DNA of 64,000 nt from Marinobacter sp. F4218 (GTDB taxonomy: Bacteria; Pseudomonadota; Gammaproteobacteria; Pseudomonadales; Oleiphilaceae). Below the pieces are notes generated by a model. It did not search any database. It saw only the letters and a program-made list of their open reading frames with translations, and was not told the origin of the DNA. Below, piece by piece: positions 56,475 through 64,000 of this stretch. Location: contig NZ_JAHZIL010000003.1 of the NCBI RefSeq assembly GCF_019443085.1, forward strand, positions 992,001 to 1,056,000. The letters are read 5' to 3'. Every line of letters begins with the position of its first letter. The stretch's first letter is position 1. Position numbers and translations under genes: made by a program.

Positions 56475-57998
56475 ATGACTCAGGCACTTGATACCCAGAC
56501 CGCGATCGCCGTCATCGGTGCCGGCGCCATGGGCTCTGGCATTGCCCAGGTTGCCGCCCAGGCAGGTCACAAGGTCTACCTTCACGATCAGCGCGAGGGC
56601 GCTGCCGAAGCCGGCCGGGCGGGCGTCGCAAAACAACTGCAGCGCCGGGTGGACAAGGGCAAGTTGGAGCAGCAAACCTTCGACGCCATTGTAGGCCGCA
56701 TTCATCCGGTCAGTGCGCTGTCGGAAATCGCCGACAGCGGGCTGGTCATTGAAGCCATCGTCGAAGATCTCGAGATCAAACGCACGCTTCTGGCGGACCT
56801 CGAAGAGCTGTGCAACGAAGAAACCATCCTTGCCACCAACACCTCCTCCATCTCGGTCACCGCACTTGGCGCCAAACTCCGCCACCCGGAGCGCCTGGTA
56901 GGTATGCACTTTTTCAATCCAGCACCGCTGATGGCACTGGTGGAAGTGGTAAAAGGCCTGGCGACGGATAATGCCGTGGCAGAGATTGTCCACGCCACCG
57001 CGACAAACTGGGGCAAGAAACCGGTGTTCGCCACTTCTACACCCGGCTTTATCGTTAACCGGGTTGCCCGCCCGTTCTACGCTGAGAGCCTTCGACTGCT
57101 CCAGGAAGGGGCGGCGGACCCGGCGACCCTGGACGCCATCCTTCGGGAAGCGGGCAATTTCCGGATGGGGCCGTTTGAGTTGACCGATCTGATTGGACAC
57201 GACGTCAACTATGCCGTGACCAATTCGGTCTTCAACTCCTATTACCAGGACACCCGTTTTCTTCCCTCACTGATTCAGAAGGAACTGGTTGAGGCGGGTC
57301 GTCTCGGCCGCAAGAGCGGCCAGGGTTTCTACCGCTACACTGAAGACAGTGAGCGCCCGGAACCTGGCACCGAGCCCGCTTGCCAGAGCGATGACACACG
57401 ACTGATCGTTGAGGGCGAGACGGGACCTGCCGCCCAACTGGTTGAGCGCTTCCGTGAGGCCGGCCTCGAAATTGTTGAGCGGGACGGGCCCGGGCAACTC
57501 CGGTTCGGAGAAGCGGTACTGGCTCTTACCGACGGCCGCATGGCGACCGAGCGCGCCCGACTGGAAGGCACGCCCAACCTGACGCTGTTCGACCTGGCGT
57601 TTGACTTCGGCAAGGCCACCAGGCTGGCCGTTAGTGTCGCTGACCAGGCCACAGACAAGGCCCGAGCCGATGCCTGTGCCCTGCTTCAAAAAGCGGGCAT
57701 CTCCGTGAGCGTGATCGAAGATCGCCCAGGCCTTGTGGTCATGCGCACGGTGGCCATGCTGGCGAACGAGGCAGCCGATGCAGAGCTGCACGGGGTGGCA
57801 ACCAAAGAGGATATCGACCTGGCCATGAAAGCCGGACTGAACTATCCGGAAGGACCGCTGAGCTGGAGCGACCGGCTTGGCAACGGCCGGGTATTTCAGG
57901 TTCTCACCAACATCCAGAACAGCTACGGCGAAGACCGCTATCGGCCGGCCTTGCTGCTCCGGAAAAACCATCATGCTGACAAGGGGTTTTACGCATGA
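56475..57998 (+). CDS. paaH: 3-hydroxyadipyl-CoA dehydrogenase
   Basis: A 507-residue NAD-dependent 3-hydroxyacyl-CoA dehydrogenase. It has the N-terminal Rossmann motif VIGAGAMGSGIAQVAAQAG, TNTSSISVTALG, and HFFNPAPLMALVEVV with the catalytic His and Glu. The long C-terminal half carries a second, partial 3HCDH domain (ending YPEGPLSWSDRLGNGRV), as in PaaH/PaaC. It overlaps paaI by 4 bases. Confidence 0.95.
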   Translation: MTQALDTQTAIAVIGAGAMGSGIAQVAAQAGHKVYLHDQREGAAEAGRAGVAKQLQRRVDKGKLEQQTFDAIVGRIHPVSALSEIADSGLVIEAIVEDLEIKRTLLADLEELCNEETILATNTSSISVTALGAKLRHPERLVGMHFFNPAPLMALVEVVKGLATDNAVAEIVHATATNWGKKPVFATSTPGFIVNRVARPFYAESLRLLQEGAADPATLDAILREAGNFRMGPFELTDLIGHDVNYAVTNSVFNSYYQDTRFLPSLIQKELVEAGRLGRKSGQGFYRYTEDSERPEPGTEPACQSDDTRLIVEGETGPAAQLVERFREAGLEIVERDGPGQLRFGEAVLALTDGRMATERARLEGTPNLTLFDLAFDFGKATRLAVSVADQATDKARADACALLQKAGISVSVIEDRPGLVVMRTVAMLANEAADAELHGVATKEDIDLAMKAGLNYPEGPLSWSDRLGNGRVFQVLTNIQNSYGEDRYRPALLLRKNHHADKGFYA

Positions 57999-58441
57999 CC
58001 GATACCAACCCGCAACAACTGGCCGAACGCTGTGCGGAAGCCATGTTTGCCCGGGATCGGGCAAGTCAGAACCTGGGCATGAAAATCGAATCCATCGCCC
58101 CCGGCCGGGCCGTTCTGAGCATGACCGTGACCGACGACATGATTCAGGGACATGGCTCCTGCCACGGGGGCTACCTGTTCACCCTCGCCGATTCCGCCTT
58201 TGCCTTTAGCTGCAACACCTATGACAAGGCCACCGTCGCCTCCGGATGCAGCATCGACTACATGTATGGCGCCAAGGTCGGCGACGTATTGACTGCAACA
58301 GCCGAAGAACAATCCCGCGGTGGCCGAACAGGCGTCTACGACATCACCGTAACCAATCAGGACGGCCGTACTGTCGCCCTGTTCCGGGGAAAATCCTACC
58401 AGGTCCGCGGCCCTGTTATTAATTCGGAGGAAAACTCATGA
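57995..58441 (+). CDS. paaI: hydroxyphenylacetyl-CoA thioesterase
   Basis: A 148-residue hotdog-fold thioesterase. It has MTVTDDMIQGHGSCHGGYLFTLADSAFAFS with the catalytic Asp, and ASGCSIDYMYGAKVGD. It clears dead-end CoA esters and recycles CoA in the pathway. It overlaps both neighbours by 4 bases, so translation of paaH-paaI-paaJ is tightly coupled. Confidence 0.95.
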   Translation: MTDTNPQQLAERCAEAMFARDRASQNLGMKIESIAPGRAVLSMTVTDDMIQGHGSCHGGYLFTLADSAFAFSCNTYDKATVASGCSIDYMYGAKVGDVLTATAEEQSRGGRTGVYDITVTNQDGRTVALFRGKSYQVRGPVINSEENS

Positions 58442-59685
58442 GCGCAGATACTCGCTTGCAAGACGCCTACATCGTTGATGCCATTCGCACCCCGGTCGGC
58501 CGCTATGGTGGTGCCCTGGCGTCCGTTCGGGCCGATGACCTCGGAGCCATTCCGATGAAAGCCCTGATGGAACGGAACCCGGGCGTGGACTGGTCAAAGA
58601 TTGATGATGTCCTGTATGGCTGTGCCAACCAGGCTGGCGAAGACAATCGCGATGTTGCCCGCATGTCATTGCTGCTTGCTGGCTTTCCGGTCGACGTTCC
58701 CGGGAGCACGATCAACCGCCTGTGCGGCTCTGGCATGGACGCAGTCGGAAGCGCAGCGCGCGCCATCCGTACCGGCGAAGCTAGCCTGATGCTTGCAGGG
58801 GGTGTGGAGTCCATGTCCCGGGCGCCGTTCGTCATGGGCAAGTCAGATACTCCGTTTAGCCGTAAGGCAGAAATTTTCGATACCACCATCGGCTGGCGCT
58901 TCGTCAACCCGGTACTGAAAAAGCAGTACGGCATCGATTCCATGCCCGAAACCGCCGAGAACGTTGCCGCTGATTTTGGCATCTCCCGGGAAGATCAGGA
59001 CGCGTTTGCCCTGCGCAGCCAACAGCGGACAGCCGCTGCTCAGGCTGCAGGCCGCCTGACGAATGAGATCACACCCGTCAGTGTGCCCCGACGCAAACAG
59101 GATCCACTGATTGTTGACACCGACGAGCATCCCCGGAAAACCAGTCTTGAGAAACTGGCCTCCCTGCCAACCCCGTTCCGCGACGATGGCACAGTGACCG
59201 CCGGCAATGCTTCCGGCGTCAATGACGGCGCCTGCGCCCTGCTGTTGGCCAATAGCGATGCGATGCAGCAGTACAATCTGAAACCGCGGGCCCGCGTGGT
59301 CGCCATGGCGACCGTCGGGGTTGAGCCACGCATTATGGGCTTCGGTCCAGCGCCGGCTACTCGCAAGGTACTAAAAACCGCTGGCCTGGAACTGGCCGAT
59401 ATGGACGTCATCGAACTGAACGAAGCGTTTGCCGCCCAGGCGCTGGCTGTCACTCGGGACCTCGGCCTGCCGGACGACGCAGAACACGTTAACCCGAACG
59501 GCGGCGCTATCGCCCTGGGGCATCCTCTTGGCATGAGCGGCGCTCGTCTGGTGACCACGGCTCTGAATGAACTCGAGCGCCGCCACAAAGAAGGCCTGAA
59601 GGCACGTTACGCACTTTGCACCATGTGCATTGGTGTCGGGCAGGGTATCGCATTGATTATTGAACGGGTCGACAGCGTTGGCTGA
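58438..59685 (+). CDS. paaJ: 3-oxoadipyl-CoA/3-oxo-5,6-dehydrosuberyl-CoA thiolase
   Basis: A 415-residue thiolase releasing acetyl-CoA and succinyl-CoA from the ring-opened intermediates. The nucleophile is Cys in [13 protein letters not shown]; the His is in [17 protein letters not shown] and the second Cys in [10 protein letters not shown]. This is the PcaF/PaaJ subgroup of acetyl-CoA acyltransferases. paaK follows after 51 bases. Confidence 0.95.
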   Translation: MSADTRLQDAYIVDAIRTPVGRYGGALASVRADDLGAIPMKALMERNPGVDWSKIDDVLYGCANQAGEDNRDVARMSLLLAGFPVDVPGSTINRLCGSGMDAVGSAARAIRTGEASLMLAGGVESMSRAPFVMGKSDTPFSRKAEIFDTTIGWRFVNPVLKKQYGIDSMPETAENVAADFGISREDQDAFALRSQQRTAAAQAAGRLTNEITPVSVPRRKQDPLIVDTDEHPRKTSLEKLASLPTPFRDDGTVTAGNASGVNDGACALLLANSDAMQQYNLKPRARVVAMATVGVEPRIMGFGPAPATRKVLKTAGLELADMDVIELNEAFAAQALAVTRDLGLPDDAEHVNPNGGAIALGHPLGMSGARLVTTALNELERRHKEGLKARYALCTMCIGVGQGIALIIERVDSVG

Positions 59686-59736
59686 TCCCTCGGATGCAAC
59701 GCTCCCGTTAAGCACAAAAACAAGCAGGACAGACTT

Positions 59737-61047
59737 ATGAGCTTACCATCACAAAAACTTGGCAAACTTGACCGCATGGAGACCGCCAGCATCGACGAGC
59801 TCCGCCACGAACAGCTTCAGCGTCTGCGCTGGAGCGTCGTCCATGCCTACACCAACGTGCCTTTCTATCGAAACGCATTTGATGAAATCGGCCTGAAGCC
59901 GATGGACATCAACTCGCTGGACGATCTGGCCAAGATTCCATTCACCACCAAAGCCGACCTGCGGGATAACTATCCGTTCGGCATGTTTGCCACTCCGATG
60001 GACCAGGTTGTCCGTGTTCACGCCTCCAGCGGCACAACCGGCAAGCCGACCGTGGTGGGTTATACCCAGGGTGATATCAGTACCTGGGCCGACGTCGTTG
60101 CCCGCTCCATTCGGGCTGGCGGCGGCTCCCGGGGCGACAAGGTTCACGTGTCCTACGGCTACGGCCTGTTCACCGGCGGTCTTGGGGCTCACTACGGCGC
60201 CGAACGCCTTGGCTGCACGGTGATCCCCATGTCAGGTGGCCAGACCGAGAAACAGGTTCAGCTGATTACCGATTTCCAGCCTGACATCATCATGGTGACC
60301 CCGTCCTACATGCTCAATATTGCGGACGAAATGGAACGCCAGGGCATCGATCCCCACAAGCTGCCACTGCGCCTTGGAATCTTCGGCGCCGAGCCGTGGA
60401 CCAATGCCATGCGCACCGAAATCGAGGAACGGCTCGGCATCCAGGCACTGGACATCTATGGGCTGTCCGAAGTGATGGGCCCCGGCGTCGGCATGGAATG
60501 CATTGAGACCAAAGACGGCCCCACCATCTGGGAAGACCATTTCTATCCAGAAATCATCAACCCGGAAACCGGCGAAGTTCTGCCCGACGGGGAATACGGT
60601 GAACTGGTATTCACCTCCCTGACCAAGGTGGCCCTGCCGATCCTGCGCTATCGCACCCGTGATCTGACCCGCCTGCTTCCGGGAACAGCTCGCCCGATGC
60701 GCCGTATCGACAAAATCACCGGCCGCAGCGATGACATGCTGATCATCCGCGGGGTCAATGTGTTCCCGAGCCAGATCGAGGAGCAGGTTCTCAAGTGTGA
60801 AGCGCTGGCGCCTCACTACGAGATCGAGGTTTACAAAGACGGGAATCTGGACTGTGTCGACATCCGCGCAGAACTGAAACCGAACGCCTCCGACAGTGAG
60901 GAGACCCGCGCGGGTGCAGCCAAAGAACTGGCTCACCACATCAAGTCCTACATCGGCATCAGCACCCGGATCGAGATCGTTGAAGCCAACCGTCTTGCCC
61001 GCTCTGAAGGCAAGGCAAAACGGGTCCACGACCGCCGTAAATCATAA
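59737..61047 (+). CDS. paaK: phenylacetate-CoA ligase
   Basis: A 436-residue adenylate-forming enzyme that activates phenylacetate with ATP and CoA, the entry step. It has the phosphate-binding HASSGTTGKPTVVGYTQ, IYGLSEVMGPGVGMEC, YRTRDLTRLLPG and the hinge DDMLIIRGVNVFPSQIEEQV. It closes the paaFGHIJK operon. A GC-rich hairpin at 61064-61091 follows. Confidence 0.97.
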   Translation: MSLPSQKLGKLDRMETASIDELRHEQLQRLRWSVVHAYTNVPFYRNAFDEIGLKPMDINSLDDLAKIPFTTKADLRDNYPFGMFATPMDQVVRVHASSGTTGKPTVVGYTQGDISTWADVVARSIRAGGGSRGDKVHVSYGYGLFTGGLGAHYGAERLGCTVIPMSGGQTEKQVQLITDFQPDIIMVTPSYMLNIADEMERQGIDPHKLPLRLGIFGAEPWTNAMRTEIEERLGIQALDIYGLSEVMGPGVGMECIETKDGPTIWEDHFYPEIINPETGEVLPDGEYGELVFTSLTKVALPILRYRTRDLTRLLPGTARPMRRIDKITGRSDDMLIIRGVNVFPSQIEEQVLKCEALAPHYEIEVYKDGNLDCVDIRAELKPNASDSEETRAGAAKELAHHIKSYIGISTRIEIVEANRLARSEGKAKRVHDRRKS

Positions 61048-61359
61048 CGGCCCACCTCTCCAGCGCTCGGCCGGGTGACGCCCCGGCCGAGCCAGCCTTC
61101 CCAGCTCTAACCAATTAGTTTTATTTTTTGACTTCCTTATTTCCAGCAACTTTAAAAATCACTCGACAAAAACAGATTATTCTTTTCTTTCAAAATTATA
61201 CGGACCTTAAAGCGTCACGCCAAAGCCGATATGACACACAAAAACATTTCTTGATATTTATTCAGTATCATATAATATTAGGCTAAGGTTCCACAGTATT
61301 CACAGGGATAGGACTGTTCACGGAGCAACAGAACAAAAAGCCCGATTCGGAGGTAATGT
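61048..61359. other. regulatory region upstream of paaABCD
   Basis: This 312-bp region begins with a strong hairpin, GCTCGGCCGGG paired with CCCGGCCGAGC (61064-61091), without a clean T-run. It then becomes AT-rich and holds a promoter-like segment near 61251-61278. No open frame is supported. Confidence 0.6.
61251..61278 (+). promoter_or_regulatory. putative promoter/operator of paaABCD
   Basis: TTGATA (61251-61256) stands 16 bases from TAATAT (61273-61278); a perfect TATAAT at 61271-61276 would have a short 14-base spacer. AGTATCA (61264-61270), the same word as in the paaF promoter, sits in the spacer. TGATA (61252-61256) and TATCA (61266-61270) form an inverted repeat. Confidence 0.5.
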
Positions 61360-62352
<993 letters not shown>

Positions 62353-62369
62353 TATCGGAGGAATCTATT

Positions 62370-62651
62370 ATGTCTGAATGGCGCCTATACGAAGTCTTTG
62401 TTCGCAGCAAGCATGGTCTCAATCACAAGCACGTTGGCAGCGTGCACGCTTCCGATGCAGAAATGGCCATGGAAAATGCCCGCGATCTCTACACACGCCG
62501 TAGTGAGGGTGTGAGCATCTGGGTTGTGCCTTCCGAAACGATCACCGCGTCTGCGTCCGACGAAAAAGAGGTCCTTTTCGATCCCTCTGAAGACAAAATC
62601 TACAGGCACGCCTCTTTCTACGAGCTGCCTGACGAAGTCGGACACATGTAA
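62370..62651 (+). CDS. paaB: phenylacetyl-CoA epoxidase subunit PaaB
   Basis: A 93-residue subunit starting MSEWRLYEVFVRSKHGLNHK, with SVHASDAEMAMENARDLYTRR, the canonical PaaB sequence. It bridges PaaAC heterodimers in the complex. The ATG at 62370 follows CGGAGG; upstream open frame in the same phase overlaps paaA and is not PaaB. It lies 17 bases after paaA. Confidence 0.97.
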   Translation: MSEWRLYEVFVRSKHGLNHKHVGSVHASDAEMAMENARDLYTRRSEGVSIWVVPSETITASASDEKEVLFDPSEDKIYRHASFYELPDEVGHM

Positions 62652-62662
62652 GGAGCGTTGGC

Positions 62663-63427
62663 ATGACACAATCTGAAGCACTCAAAGAATACCTGCTTCG
62701 CCTGGCAGACTCCGACATGATTCTTGGCCAGCGCCTTAGCGAGCTGTGTGGCAAGGCGCCCGCGCTCGAGGAAGAGATGGCACTGATGAACGTTGCACTC
62801 GACCTCGTCGGCCAGGCCCGCAACTGGTACGAGTATGCCGCTGAGCTGATTGACGATGGCCGGGATGCCGACAAGCTGGCCTTCCGCCGGGATGCCCATG
62901 ACTATCGCAACTTGCTCCTGACCGAGCAGCCGAACGAAGACTATGCGGTCACCATGGGCCGGCAATTCTTTTTCGATGTCTGGCACTACTTCACCCTCAA
63001 GAGCCTGAGCGAAGCCAATGACGAGCGGATTGCCGGCGTTGCAGCCAAGGCGCTCAAGGAAGCCACCTACCACCTCCGTCGGTCATCCGAGTGGGTGAAA
63101 CGCCTGGGTGATGGCACCGAAGAAAGCCATCGCCGCATGCAGGATGCGATCGATATCCTGTGGCGCTTCACAGGCGAGTTGATCACCCCGGACGAAACCG
63201 ATGAGCTGATGGCGAAGGCCGGCATTGGCCCGGACCCTGAGCAGCTTAAGAACGACTGGCATGGTCTGGTCAGTGAAGTGCTCGCTCAGGCCACCCTGAC
63301 TCCCGGCGCCGAAGATGCCTGGATGTATATGGGCGGAAAACACGGCGAACACACCGAACATCTTGGTTTCATTCTGGCAGAAATGCAGTTTCTGCAGAGG
63401 GCCTATCCCGATGCCAAAACATGGTGA
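62663..63427 (+). CDS. paaC: phenylacetyl-CoA epoxidase subunit PaaC
   Basis: A 254-residue ferritin-like structural partner of PaaA. It has DSDMILGQRLSELCGKAPALE, MALMNVALDLVGQARNWYEYA and FRRDAHDYRNLLLTEQPN. Like other PaaC proteins it lacks the full iron-ligand set and supports the catalytic subunit. Its end overlaps paaD by 17 bases. Confidence 0.96.
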   Translation: MTQSEALKEYLLRLADSDMILGQRLSELCGKAPALEEEMALMNVALDLVGQARNWYEYAAELIDDGRDADKLAFRRDAHDYRNLLLTEQPNEDYAVTMGRQFFFDVWHYFTLKSLSEANDERIAGVAAKALKEATYHLRRSSEWVKRLGDGTEESHRRMQDAIDILWRFTGELITPDETDELMAKAGIGPDPEQLKNDWHGLVSEVLAQATLTPGAEDAWMYMGGKHGEHTEHLGFILAEMQFLQRAYPDAKTW

Positions 63428-63980
63428 TTCCGACGCAAGGTCAGCGGTAGATATCCTGATCGCCAGCGACCGGGTACCGGCCAACGCTCGCCCCGATCTG
63501 CTGACCGAGAAAGATATCTGGGCTCTTCTGGAAGAGGTTAAGGACCCCGAGGTGCCGGCGGTAAGCGTCGTGGAACTCGGTATTGTCCGGGCGGTTCGAT
63601 GGGACGGGAAAGAACTGTCCGTCGATGTCACGCCAACCTATTCCGGCTGCCCGGCCACTGAGCTGATTGAAGAACTGATTTCGGAGGCCCTGCGCGCGGC
63701 GGGGTTCCGGAATCCGAGGATCAATCAAGTGCTGACCCCCGCCTGGACCACCGACTGGATCACAGACGAAGGCAAAGAGAAGCTAAGAGCGTTCGGAATC
63801 GCACCGCCCCAGGGCAGCTCCAGCAAAATGAGCCTGCTCGGCGAACCCGAGGTCATCACCTGCCCCCGTTGCGGCAGCCACGAGACCGAGCGGGTGAGCG
63901 AATTTGGATCGACCGCCTGCAAGGCGCTTTATCGTTGCAGGGAATGTCTCGAACCCTTCGACTATTTCAAATGCATCTAG
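63411..63980 (+). CDS. paaD: phenylacetate degradation protein PaaD (MIP18/DUF59 family)
   Basis: A 189-residue protein thought to help assemble iron or iron-sulfur centres of the epoxidase. An N-terminal DUF59 domain has EVKDPEVPAVSVVELGIVR and TPTYSGCPATELIEE. The C-terminal Cys-rich zinc-ribbon-like tail has TCPRCGSHE ... CRECLEPF. The ATG at 63411 inside paaC is chosen because the longer open frame upstream reads through paaC out of frame. The reductase gene paaE would be expected just beyond the window. Confidence 0.94.
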   Translation: MPKHGDSDARSAVDILIASDRVPANARPDLLTEKDIWALLEEVKDPEVPAVSVVELGIVRAVRWDGKELSVDVTPTYSGCPATELIEELISEALRAAGFRNPRINQVLTPAWTTDWITDEGKEKLRAFGIAPPQGSSSKMSLLGEPEVITCPRCGSHETERVSEFGSTACKALYRCRECLEPFDYFKCI

Positions 63981-64000
63981 AGCCGATACGATCATGAATA

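Overview
The window reads as a contiguous piece of a gammaproteobacterial chromosome, most likely Marinobacter or a close relative. This rests on gene content and protein style: a two-subunit AruF/AruG arginine succinyltransferase, an Aot-type ABC transporter, homodimeric AceE with two-lipoyl AceF, a glycolate oxidase locus with a TRAP transporter, a complete-looking phenylacetate pathway, and acidic, moderately GC-rich coding sequence. It is an inference, because no rRNA or species marker is present. I see no integrase, transposase, phage gene or CRISPR array.

Layout. 1-4419: cell-envelope and housekeeping genes on the plus strand (gpmI, cut by the window edge, an envC-like murein hydrolase activator, a ctpA-like protease, a divergent polysaccharide deacetylase). 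4416-7238: the histidine sub-operon hisBHAF on the minus strand. 7356-11621: an SRPBCC protein, an AsmA-family protein, mutY and yggX. 11743-11818: tRNA-Phe with its own promoter and terminator. 11886-19631: the most lineage-specific stretch. It has small hypothetical proteins, a right-handed beta-helix exoprotein next to a Pro/Glu-repeat lipoprotein, other lipoproteins, a stray enoyl-CoA hydratase, and a lipoprotein with a zinc-metallopeptidase signature.

19664-28464: a glycolate/2-hydroxyacid locus. On the minus strand a TRAP transporter (dctP, dctQ, dctM) precedes glcG, glcD, glcE and glcF. A FadR-family regulator is divergent, and two near-identical 15-bp palindromes lie in the shared promoter region. 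28622-44126: arginine uptake and catabolism. An ABC transporter and astE are on the plus strand and astC-aruF-aruG-astD-astB on the minus strand. The two halves are separated by an RND efflux pump with its TetR regulator. A 109-bp nested palindrome lies between the transporter and astE.

44227-53844: an exonuclease/GIY-YIG nuclease fusion, a porin, a previously unlisted 36-codon mini-gene with its own sigma-54-like promoter and terminator, aceF and aceE, then a KamA-type radical SAM enzyme behind a long AT-rich leader. 53889-63980: the phenylacetate catabolic genes. paaY is divergent, paaFGHIJK form one plus-strand operon, and paaABCD form a second whose paaE probably lies just beyond the window.

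The region as a whole describes a heterotroph that feeds on glycolate or similar acids, arginine and aromatic compounds. The strongest candidates for undescribed biology are the 36-codon mini-gene (47145-47394), the nested palindrome (31741-31849), the beta-helix/Pro-Glu lipoprotein pair (12255-15314) and the metallopeptidase-like lipoprotein (18363-19589).
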